DNA of 64,000 bases from Curtobacterium herbarum (lineage in GTDB: Bacteria; Actinomycetota; Actinomycetes; Actinomycetales; Microbacteriaceae): NCBI RefSeq assembly GCF_016907335.1, contig NZ_JAFBBT010000001.1:2170001-2234000 (forward strand), in the 5' to 3' direction. The translations under genes and the position numbers were made by a program. Positions within the stretch are counted from its first letter, which is position 1. Every line of letters begins with the position of its first letter. The notes under the pieces were generated by a model that worked only from the letters and a program-made list of their open reading frames with translations, was not told the origin of the DNA and made no database searches. Below, in pieces: positions 1 to 7,143 of this stretch.

Positions 1-1877
1 GTCGGGTACGGCGTGTAGCCGACCGTGTTGCGGCCGCGGAGCAGCATCTGGATCGGGATGTTCGGCATCGCCTGCCGCAGCGACGTCAGACGCTCCCACG
101 GGTCCTCGCCGAGGAAGCGCAGGGCGACGTCGTAGGTCGCACCGCCCCACGCCTCGACGCTGAGCAGCTGCGGGGTGAGCCGGGCGACGTAGGGGGCGAC
201 CGCGACGAGGTCCTTCGTGCGGACCCGCGTGGCGAGGAGCGACTGGTGCGCGTCCCGCATCGTGGTCTCGGTGACGGCCAGGGCGGTCTGCGCGCGGAGC
301 GACCGGGCCCACTCGGCGGGGCCGACGCGGAGCAGCAGGTCGCGCTGTCCCTCGGGTGCCGGGGCGGTGAGGTCGGCGGCCGGCAGCTTGAGTGCCGGGT
401 CGACGACGTGCGCGGCGGGCGAGCCGTTCGGCTTGTTCACCGTGACGTCGGCCAGCCAGTTGAGGACCTTCGTGCCGCGGTCCTTCGAGACGTGGCCGTC
501 GAAGAGCTGCGGACGCTCACCGATGAACGCCGTGGAGACGTCACCGCGGGCGAAGTCCGGGTCCTCGAGCACGGCCTGCAGGAACGGGATGTTCGTGCTC
601 ACGCCGCGGATCCGGAACTCGGCGAGGGCACGACGCGCGCGGGCGACGGCCGCGGGGAAGTCCCGACCGCGGCACGTCATCTTCGCGAGCATCGAGTCGA
701 AGTGCGGGCTGATCTGCGCACCGGTGGCGACCGTGCCGCCGTCGAGTCGCACGCCCGCGCCGCCGGGGCTGCGGTAGGTGGTGATCCGGCCGGTGTCCGG
801 GCGGAAGCCCTGGGTCGGGTCCTCGGTCGTGATGCGGGTCTGCAGCGCGGCACCGTGAACCGAGACCGTGTCCTGCGACAGGCCGAGGTCGGCGAGGGTC
901 TCCCCCGCCGCGATCCGCATCTGCGACTGCACGAGGTCGACGTCGGTGACCTCTTCGGTCACGGTGTGCTCGACCTGGATGCGCGGGTTCATCTCGATGA
1001 AGACGTGCTGCCCGGCGCGCTCGCCCACGGTGTCGAGCAGGAACTCGACCGTGCCGGCGTTGACGTACCCGATCGACCGGGCGAAGGCCACGGCGTCGCG
1101 GTGCAGTGCGGCGGCGACCGCGGGGTCCAGGTTCGGCGCCGGCGCGATCTCGACGACCTTCTGGTTGCGGCGCTGCACCGAGCAGTCCCGCTCGAACAGG
1201 TGGATCGTGCCCGCGTCAGTATGGGTGGCGTCGGCGAGGATCTGGACCTCGATGTGGCGCGGCCGGAGCACCGCCATCTCGAGGAACATCGTCGGGTCGC
1301 CGAACGCACTGTCGGCCTCCCGCATCGCCTCTTCGAGGGCCGGCCGGAGCTCGGCGGGGGTCTCCACGCGGCGCATGCCACGACCGCCACCACCGGCGAC
1401 GGCCTTCGCGAACACCGGGAAGCCGATCGCCTCGGCGCCCGCGACGAGCTCGTCGACGTCCCGACTGGCCGGGGTGCTCGCGAGCACCGGGACACCCGCG
1501 GCGATGGCGTGCTCCTTCGCCGTCACCTTGTTGCCGGCCATCTCGAGCACGTGCTCGCCCGGGCCGATGAAGGTGATGCCGGCCGCGGCGGCAGCGGCCG
1601 CGAGCTCCGGGTTCTCGGACAGGAAGCCGTAGCCCGGGTAGATCGCGTCCGCCCCCGACTCGCGGGCGACACGGATGATCTCCGAGACGTCCAGGTAGGC
1701 GCGCACCGGATGCCCGCGTTCGCCGATCAAGTAGGCCTCGTCGGCCTTCAACCGGTGCAGGGAGTTGCGGTCTTCGTACGGGTAGACCGCCACGGTCCGG
1801 GCACCGAGCTCGTACGCTGCGCGGAAGGCTCGGATGGCGATCTCGCCACGGTTCGCGACCAGGATCTTGGTGAACAC
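1..1877 (-). CDS. pyc: pyruvate carboxylase, N-terminal part (runs off window)
   Basis: Biotin-dependent enzyme that carboxylates pyruvate to oxaloacetate, a cytosolic anaplerotic step. The 625 visible residues begin with the biotin carboxylase domain (MFTKILVANRGEIAIRAFR, then EDRNSLHRLKADEAYLIGE, wording typical of pyruvate carboxylase rather than acetyl-CoA carboxylase subunits). By the window edge they reach the carboxyltransferase domain (LTPQLLSVEAWGGATYDVA, then LRGRNTVGYTPYP). The C-terminal remainder and biotinyl domain lie outside the window. The GTG start is chosen because AAAGGGA sits a few bases upstream and the protein begins as the family does. It is divergent from the ParA gene across a 60-bp gap. 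Identification is firm; only the 3' end is unseen. Confidence 0.95.
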   Translation of the reverse strand, partial: MFTKILVANRGEIAIRAFRAAYELGARTVAVYPYEDRNSLHRLKADEAYLIGERGHPVRAYLDVSEIIRVARESGADAIYPGYGFLSENPELAAAAAAAGITFIGPGEHVLEMAGNKVTAKEHAIAAGVPVLASTPASRDVDELVAGAEAIGFPVFAKAVAGGGGRGMRRVETPAELRPALEEAMREADSAFGDPTMFLEMAVLRPRHIEVQILADATHTDAGTIHLFERDCSVQRRNQKVVEIAPAPNLDPAVAAALHRDAVAFARSIGYVNAGTVEFLLDTVGERAGQHVFIEMNPRIQVEHTVTEEVTDVDLVQSQMRIAAGETLADLGLSQDTVSVHGAALQTRITTEDPTQGFRPDTGRITTYRSPGGAGVRLDGGTVATGAQISPHFDSMLAKMTCRGRDFPAAVARARRALAEFRIRGVSTNIPFLQAVLEDPDFARGDVSTAFIGERPQLFDGHVSKDRGTKVLNWLADVTVNKPNGSPAAHVVDPALKLPAADLTAPAPEGQRDLLLRVGPAEWARSLRAQTALAVTETTMRDAHQSLLATRVRTKDLVAVAPYVARLTPQLLSVEAWGGATYDVALRFLGEDPWERLTSLRQAMPNIPIQMLLRGRNTVGYTPYP

Positions 1878-1937
1878 GAGGTCCCTTTCAGCCCGGGTTG
1901 AGGTCTCACAACCTTACTGGCGGTAACGTTGCTCATC

Positions 1938-2756
1938 GTGCATGTACTCAGCGTGAGCTCCCTCAAGGGTGGTGTCGGCAAGACGACCGTGACCCTCGGC
2001 CTGACGTCGGCGGCGTTCGCCAAGGGTCTGCGCACCCTCGTGGTGGACCTCGACCCGCAGTCGGACGTCTCCACGGGCCTCGACATCAACCTGACCGGCC
2101 ACCTCAACGTGGCCGACGTCCTCGAGAACCCGAAGGAGAAGATCGTCCGCCAGGCCATCGCGCCGTCCGGCTGGACGAAGGGCTCCCAGGGCAAGGTCGA
2201 CGTCATGGTCGGGTCCCCGTCGGCCATCAACTTCGACGGGCCGCACCCGTCGATCCGCGACATCTGGAAGCTCGAGGAGGCCCTGGCGAACGTCGAGGCC
2301 GACTACGACCTGGTCCTCATCGACTGCGCCCCGTCGCTGAACGCCCTGACCCGCACCGCGTGGGCAGCGTCCGACCGCGTCACCGTCGTCACCGAGCCCG
2401 GCCTGTTCTCCGTCGCCGCCGCCGACCGTGCCCTGCGTGCGATCGAGGAGATCCGTCGTGGTCTCTCGCCGCGCCTCCAGCCCCTCGGCATCATCGTGAA
2501 CCGCGCCCGCGTGCAGTCGCTCGAGCACCAGTTCCGCATCAAGGAGCTCCGCGACATGTTCGGGCCGCTCGTGCTCTCGCCGCAGCTGCCGGAGCGCACC
2601 TCGCTGCAGCAGGCGCAGGGTGCCGCGAAGCCTCTGCACGTCTGGCCGGGCGAGTCGGCGCAGGAGATGGCGCGGAACTTCGACCAGCTGCTCGAGCGGA
2701 TCATGCGCACGGGCAAGATCGGGCCGTACGCGGACGGCGCGGGCGCGATCGCCTGA
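1938..2756 (+). CDS. ParA/MinD-family ATPase, orphan
   Basis: Deviant Walker A ATPase of the ParA family, 272 residues. The N-terminus MHVLSVSSLKGGVGKTT carries the KGGVGKTT P-loop, followed by VVDLDPQSDVSTGLDI (switch I) and VLIDCAPSLNALT (Walker B). ParA proteins dimerise on ATP and bind DNA to position cargo. No ParB-like gene or evident parS cluster lies nearby, so the partner is unknown. The GTG at 1938 is preferred over an in-frame TTG at 1929 because it puts the P-loop close to the N-terminus as usual. No clear ribosome site precedes it; TAACGT at 1924-1929 could be the -10 of a leaderless promoter. It diverges from pyc. A chromosomal parA would normally sit beside parB, so a different cargo is likely. 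Confidence 0.9.
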   Translation: MHVLSVSSLKGGVGKTTVTLGLTSAAFAKGLRTLVVDLDPQSDVSTGLDINLTGHLNVADVLENPKEKIVRQAIAPSGWTKGSQGKVDVMVGSPSAINFDGPHPSIRDIWKLEEALANVEADYDLVLIDCAPSLNALTRTAWAASDRVTVVTEPGLFSVAAADRALRAIEEIRRGLSPRLQPLGIIVNRARVQSLEHQFRIKELRDMFGPLVLSPQLPERTSLQQAQGAAKPLHVWPGESAQEMARNFDQLLERIMRTGKIGPYADGAGAIA

Positions 2757-2775
2757 CGCGCGTTCGTCACTCGGA

Positions 2776-2800
2776 GGGTCGCCCGCGGGCGGCCCTTCTT
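2776..2800 (+). terminator. rho-independent-like terminator after the ParA gene
   Basis: Hairpin GGGTCGCCC-gc-GGGCGGCCC (one G-U wobble) followed by TTCTT, starting 20 bp after the stop codon. Confidence 0.65.
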
Positions 2801-2841
2801 CGTTCCCGGGTGCGCGTCCGCCGGCGGCCCCGAGCGGCCGA

Positions 2842-3389
2842 GACACCCCGCTCAGTTCCGCCGAGCGGTCACGAAGTGTCAGCTGGGACGCTTCAGAGCG
2901 ACGATTCGTGACCGCTCGGCGGAGGGACGCGGGGGTGTCGTGTCCGGCGAGAGGCCGGGCCGTGGCCCGAACGGGCGGCCCCGAGCGGCCGAGACACCCC
3001 GCTCAGTTGCGCCGAGCGGTCACGAAGTGTCGGTTGGGACGCGTCAGAGCGACGATTCGTGACCGCTCGGCGGAGGGACGCGGGGGTGTCGTGCCCGGCG
3101 GGCGGCCGAGTGGTGGCCCGAACGGGCGGCCCCGACTGGTCGAGACACCCCGCTCAGTTCCGCCGAGCGGTCACGAAGTGTCGGCTGGGAGACGTCAGAG
3201 CGACGATTCGTGACCGCTCGGCGGAGTGACGCGGGGGTGCCGTACCCGGCGGGCGGCCGGTTGGTGGCCCGGGTGGGCGGCCCCGGGCGGCCCCGAGCGG
3301 CCGAGACACCCCGCTCAGTTCCGCCGAGCGGTCACGAAGTGTCGGCTGGGAGACGTCAGAGCGACGATTCGTGACCGCTCGGCGGAGGG
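2842..3389. repeat. four tandem copies of a 151-bp unit carrying a long palindrome
   Basis: Units start at 2842, 2993, 3144 and 3305 (spacing 151, 151, 161). Each contains an inverted repeat with arms TCCGCCGAGCGGTCACGAA and TTCGTGACCGCTCGGCGGA around a spacer of about 29 bp. In unit 1 the arms are 2857-2875 and 2905-2923. An outer pair GACACCCCGC / GCGGGGGTGTC flanks them in units 1 and 2. Unit 2 has one arm substitution (TGC for TCC), unit 3 has an altered outer right arm, and unit 4 has lost it. The spacers differ slightly while the arms are almost invariant. Confidence 0.92.
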
Positions 3390-3465
3390 CACGCGGCGCG
3401 GCGGCAGCCGGCGCGGGTGCGCACACGCGCGGGCCGGGAGGCTCGGGGCGCGGCCGTCAGGACGG

Positions 3466-4026
3466 TCAGGACGCGCGGGTCGCCCGGCGCGCCGCGAGCT
3501 CGTCGCTCGGGTCCTCGGCCGGGGTGGCGTCGAGCTCGACCAGGGAGGACTCGACCTCGCGCAGGACCTTGCCCACGGCGATGCCGAAGACGCCCTGCCC
3601 GCGGGAGACCAGGTCGATGACCTCGTCGTCGGAGGTGCACAGGTACACCGAGGCCCCGTCGGACATCAGGGTCGTCTGGGCCAGGTCGCTGACGCCGGCC
3701 TCGCGGAGCTGGTTCACCGCGGTGCGGATCTGCTGCAACGAGATGCCGGTGTCGAGCAGGCGCTTCACGAGCTTGAGGACCAGGATGTCGCGGAAGCCGT
3801 AGAGCCGCTGCGAGCCGGAGCCGGCAGCGCCGCGGATCGTCGGCTGCACGAGTTCGGTCCGGGCCCAGTAGTCGAGCTGGCGGTAGCTGATGCCGGCTGC
3901 CTTCGCGGCGACGGTGCCGCGGTAGCCGTTCTGCTCGTCGTGCTCGGGCAGGCCGTCGGTGAAGAGCAGCCCGAGGTCGTACCGCGTCATGTCAGACGGG
4001 GTACCGGGGACATCGTTCCCACTCAT
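3466..4026 (-). CDS. MerR-family regulator (second of the FHA-MerR cluster)
   Basis: Transcription factor of 186 residues with an N-terminal winged-helix MerR domain (TVAAKAAGISYRQLDYWARTE, then SGSQRLYGFRDILVLKLVKR) and a C-terminal region of unknown ligand. It matches the non-metal MerR proteins found in actinobacteria beside garA and ftsR, such as the Rv1830 type. The ATG at 4026 has GGAAGG eight bases upstream. An in-frame GTG at 4041 also exists but lies on that ribosome site. It follows the ftsR-like gene in the same direction after 184 bp, so it probably has its own promoter. The DUF151-type nuclease gene found between the two MerR genes in mycobacteria is absent here. Confidence 0.9.
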   Translation of the reverse strand: MSGNDVPGTPSDMTRYDLGLLFTDGLPEHDEQNGYRGTVAAKAAGISYRQLDYWARTELVQPTIRGAAGSGSQRLYGFRDILVLKLVKRLLDTGISLQQIRTAVNQLREAGVSDLAQTTLMSDGASVYLCTSDDEVIDLVSRGQGVFGIAVGKVLREVESSLVELDATPAEDPSDELAARRATRAS

Positions 4027-4210
4027 CAGCTTGCCTTCCACGACGATCGAGCTCCCACCCGAAGCTTCAACAGCGGGTTGAGAGTTGTTCCGAGGTCCAC
4101 GGTAGCGAGTCGGGCGGCGTGGAGGCGGGACATCCGCACCGGCGCGTCCGGCGTGTCGAGGATATGCCCCGACACCGACCGCCGTCGAGGGTCCGACCCG
4201 CCCGGGCCGC

Positions 4211-4915
4211 TCACGAGTCGAGCCGACCGATGGCCGCGCGGATGAGTGACGAACGGATGACCTCGAGGTGTCCGGCGATCTCCCGGGCGAGTTCGAGGGC
4301 CTTCGCGCGGGACGTGGCGTCGCCGCGGCGGGACACCGGCATGAGCGCGGACTCGATGAGACCGACCTCGCGCTCGGCGGTGCTGCGGAAGGTCCGGAGG
4401 TGCCGGGGTTCGATGCCGGAACGCTGCAGCTCGACCAGGGCCTTCAGGACGCCGACCGAGTCCTCGCCGTAGGTGTCGGACGCCGGGATGAGCGAGGCCG
4501 ACACCGCGTCGCCGACGAGCATCGGGGACGCACCGGCCGCACGCTGGAGCTCGTCGCGCGAGTACCGCCGTTCCCGTCCGAGCATCGACGGCCGTGGGGC
4601 GTCCCCGCCACCCGGGAGGGTCGGTTCGCGTCCGGCGTCGAGGTCGGCGAGGTAGTCCTTGATGACCTTGAGCGGCAGGTAGTGGTCGCGCTGCAGACCG
4701 AGCACGATGCGCAGCCGGTCGACGTCGGCCGGCGAGAACTTCCGGTAGCCGCTCTGGGTGCGGATCGGCGTGACGAGCTCGCGCTCCTCGAGGAAGCGCA
4801 GCTTGGAGCTCGACAGGTCGGGGAACTCCGGCTTGAGACGCGCGAGGACCTGCCCGATCGTGAGCAGGTCCGGCGCCGGGGACACCGCCCGCGCCGCAGC
4901 GGAGCGGGGTGCCAC
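4211..4915 (-). CDS. ftsR: FtsR-like MerR regulator
   Basis: MerR-family DNA-binding protein of 234 residues. The helix-turn-helix is LLTIGQVLARLKPEFPDLS, followed by KLRFLEERELVTPIRTQSGY and the FSPADVDRLRIVLGLQRDHY segment typical of the FtsR/Rv1828 group. In corynebacteria FtsR activates ftsZ; the same role here is inferred. The GTG start shares one base with the TAG stop of the upstream FHA gene (TAGTG), indicating translational coupling. The C-terminal half is helical and probably dimerises. Assignment to this subgroup rests on both the sequence and the FHA neighbour. Confidence 0.87.
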   Translation of the reverse strand: MAPRSAAARAVSPAPDLLTIGQVLARLKPEFPDLSSSKLRFLEERELVTPIRTQSGYRKFSPADVDRLRIVLGLQRDHYLPLKVIKDYLADLDAGREPTLPGGGDAPRPSMLGRERRYSRDELQRAAGASPMLVGDAVSASLIPASDTYGEDSVGVLKALVELQRSGIEPRHLRTFRSTAEREVGLIESALMPVSRRGDATSRAKALELAREIAGHLEVIRSSLIRAAIGRLDS

Positions 4916-5385
4916 TACGCGTTCGCCAGGCGCGCCAGGTCGACCCGGGAGGCGTAGAACGTCAGCCGGAACTTGCCGACCTGCACTTCGGAGCCGTCGA
5001 CGAGCAGGGCTTCGTCGATGCGGACACCGTCGAAGTACGTCCCGTTCAGCGAGCCGAGGTCCTTCACGCTGAACGACGTGCCGCGACGGATGAAGTCGGC
5101 GTGCTTGCGCGACACCGTCACGTCGTCGAGGAAGATGCTGGCGTCGGGGTGTCGGCCGGCCGTCGTGACGTCGGAGTCGAGGAGGAACCGCGCACCGACG
5201 TTCGGACCGCGACGGACGACGAGCAACGCCGAGCCCGACGGCAGCGCCGAGATCGCGTCGCGTTCTTCCGCTGTGACTCCGGCCTCGGGCGTGAGCGCCG
5301 CGGCGTTCTCCATGCTGAAGGTCAGCGTGGTGTCGACCAGCCGCTCTTCCGGGCGTCCCGGCTGCGGGACCACTGGATCTGGCAT
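4915..5385 (-). CDS. garA: FHA-domain protein, GarA/OdhI-like
   Basis: Phosphothreonine-binding protein of 156 residues. GarA/OdhI proteins are phosphorylated by Ser/Thr kinases and inhibit 2-oxoglutarate dehydrogenase, controlling flux between the TCA cycle and glutamate. The FHA core is clear: TTAGRHPDASIFLDDVTVSRKHADF, then SLNGTYFDG. The N-terminal tail LVDTTLTF resembles the conserved double-threonine kinase site of GarA/OdhI. The ATG at 5385 is preceded by GGAGG. It heads a coupled pair with the ftsR-like gene. Function is inferred from family and context; the kinase is not in the window. Confidence 0.88.
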   Translation of the reverse strand: MPDPVVPQPGRPEERLVDTTLTFSMENAAALTPEAGVTAEERDAISALPSGSALLVVRRGPNVGARFLLDSDVTTAGRHPDASIFLDDVTVSRKHADFIRRGTSFSVKDLGSLNGTYFDGVRIDEALLVDGSEVQVGKFRLTFYASRVDLARLANA

Positions 5386-5482
5386 CGTGGACCTCCTCCT
5401 CTTGGTCGTCCAGCGTATCGGAAACGACGCACTCGGCGAGAGCCCCGTCCACAGGGGGCGCCCGGCAGTACCCACGGACGCG

Positions 5483-5520
5483 ACGGGAGGCTCCCCACCA
5501 GCTGGTGGGGAGCCTCCCGT
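5483..5520 (-). terminator. perfect 38-bp palindrome, terminator of the GT2-GH18 operon
   Basis: The whole 38 bp is its own reverse complement (arms ACGGGAGGCTCCCCACCAG). It lies 37 bp beyond the stop of the GH18 gene and upstream of the FHA gene. No U-tract follows. Confidence 0.7.
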
Positions 5521-5557
5521 CCGACCCGTGGGCCAGGGCGTTCCGGCGCGTCTGCGG

Positions 5558-7141
5558 TCAGTGACCGGCGCCGGACGGCGCCGCCTTGCCGGACTGCACG
5601 TCGTGCAGGATCTCCTGCACCTCGCCGTCCTTCAGCCGCGTCCAGGGCGAGCCGTCGGGGTCGCTCGTGGAGGCCTCCGGGCTGTCGCCGGTGTTCCACC
5701 ACTTCGCCTGGTACGGCGTGCCGTCGAACAGGACCCGGTCGCCGGTGTCGTAGCGCGTGGTGCCCGACCAGGCCGGGTAGGTGCCGGACGGCAGGCTGAC
5801 GGCGGCGACGGGCTTCTCCCCCGGCAGCACCGGGCCGACGAGCTGCCACGGCGTCTCGTAGGAGCTGAGCACGGCGTCGTCCGGCAGGTCGCCCGAGGTC
5901 CACCACTTGGCCTCGTAGACGTTGCGGTGCCAGACGATCTTGGTGCCCTCGAGGTAGGCCGAGTCCTTGTCCCAGACCGGGTACGGGCTCGTCGACGGGT
6001 CGTCGGACGGCTGCGTGGTCGAGGACGGCTCGGCCGTCGTCACGTCACCGGACGCCGCGACGATGCCACCGCCGAACCCCTTGCCGAGCACGTCGGCGAA
6101 CAGCTTGCCGTCCTGGTCGACGCCGGAGCACGAGTTCGACACGGTGGACAGGTTGACGTAGTTCGAGCCGCAGGTGGTGTCGCGGTTGAGTGACCACATC
6201 GACATCCGGCCGAGACCGGTCTGGCGGGCCCAGGCGTTGAGCTTCGCCGCGTCGGACATGGTGAAGACCTCGTCCTGCACGTCGTTCTGCCCGATCATCG
6301 GGGTTGCGCCGACCTTGTGCCAGAGCGTGCGGTCGCTGAGCGGGGTGCCGGCACGGGTGTACAGGATGCCGAGCTGGCGGTGCACCTGCTGCAGGGTCTC
6401 GATCGACGCCGACGACATGCTCTGGCTGGAGCCCATGCTGTCGCCGTAGTCCATCGTCATCGCGTTCACGCCGGCCAGGTCGACCCCGGCGTGCAGGAAC
6501 TGCGACACCGCACGGGTGCCGTCGGCGGTCAGCCCGCCAGGCGCGGCGGGCAGCGTCAGCCACACGGCGAGCGGGTGTCCGGCACCGCGGCGCTCCTCCT
6601 GCAGGGCGGCGACGGCCCGGGCGCGGCGCTTGCCGGCGTCGACCTTGGTCAGGTCGTCGCTCTCGATGTCGAAGTCGACGGTGGAGACGTCGTAGCGCTT
6701 GACGACGCGCTGGTACGCCGACACGAGCTTGCCCGGGTCGGTGCACGTGGAGGCGAGCTCGTCGTTCGCCAGGCCGCCGAAGGACACACCGACGGCACCC
6801 TTCTGCTGCTCGAGCCGGGCGATGCGGCGGTCCAGGTCGAGCTGGTCCCCCGCCTCCTGGAGGCCGTAGGCGGCACCCCAGGTCGGCGTGCAGGCCTGGT
6901 CGTGGTCGGCCACCACGAAGGACAGCATGACGTCGCGGCCCTTCGCGGACTTGACGTCCTCGAACGGGAACGTCGGCGTGACGGTGACGTCGGTGTACGC
7001 GGCGAACCAGGGCTTGACCGTCTCGGACGCCTGAGCGCTCTGCCACCGGTCGACGCCGACGTACCCGCCGGCGACGACCGCGAGGGCGACCACGGCGGCC
7101 AGGGTGACCCGGACCGGGGAGAGTCGTCGTGTGGTGCTCAT
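5558..7141 (-). CDS. membrane-anchored GH18 glycosidase with two CBM5/12 modules
   Basis: Secreted or anchored carbohydrate-active protein, 527 residues. A signal-anchor-like segment (VTLAAVVALAVVAGGYVGV, about residues 13-31) is followed by a GH18-type barrel. The catalytic signature STVDFDIES matches the D-x-D-x-E core of ChiD-like chitinases with the first acidic position replaced by serine. Other barrel strands are GVNAMTMDYG and MSMWSLNRD. Two chitin-binding type-3 modules follow at about 410-460 and 470-515 (YEAKWWTSGDLP and YQAKWWNTGDSP). The ATG lies two bases after the GT2 stop, so the two genes are co-transcribed. The substrate may be chitin, another GlcNAc polymer, or the product of the neighbouring synthase; the sequence does not decide this. 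Confidence 0.88.
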   Translation of the reverse strand: MSTTRRLSPVRVTLAAVVALAVVAGGYVGVDRWQSAQASETVKPWFAAYTDVTVTPTFPFEDVKSAKGRDVMLSFVVADHDQACTPTWGAAYGLQEAGDQLDLDRRIARLEQQKGAVGVSFGGLANDELASTCTDPGKLVSAYQRVVKRYDVSTVDFDIESDDLTKVDAGKRRARAVAALQEERRGAGHPLAVWLTLPAAPGGLTADGTRAVSQFLHAGVDLAGVNAMTMDYGDSMGSSQSMSSASIETLQQVHRQLGILYTRAGTPLSDRTLWHKVGATPMIGQNDVQDEVFTMSDAAKLNAWARQTGLGRMSMWSLNRDTTCGSNYVNLSTVSNSCSGVDQDGKLFADVLGKGFGGGIVAASGDVTTAEPSSTTQPSDDPSTSPYPVWDKDSAYLEGTKIVWHRNVYEAKWWTSGDLPDDAVLSSYETPWQLVGPVLPGEKPVAAVSLPSGTYPAWSGTTRYDTGDRVLFDGTPYQAKWWNTGDSPEASTSDPDGSPWTRLKDGEVQEILHDVQSGKAAPSGAGH

Positions 7142-7143
7142 GC

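Larger units (their letters stand above)
2757..3465. other. 709-bp gene-free block between the ParA gene and a MerR gene
   Basis: No plausible gene is seen. The block holds a terminator at its left end and four tandem palindromic repeat units from 2842 to about 3389. A GC-rich tail with alternating purine-pyrimidine runs follows, near 3415-3440. Open frames across the repeats exist only because of GC bias and encode arginine/proline/glycine-rich strings. Confidence 0.8.

Noticed and set aside
2842..3389. CRISPR array interpretation of the tandem units
   Set aside because: Units are long palindromes with repeated, not unique, spacers. No cas genes are present and unit length is far above CRISPR repeats.
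4026..4214. A 62-residue frame between the two MerR genes, considered as the missing bifunctional-nuclease gene
   Set aside because: No similarity to DUF151 and far too short. The 184-bp gap is better read as promoter region.
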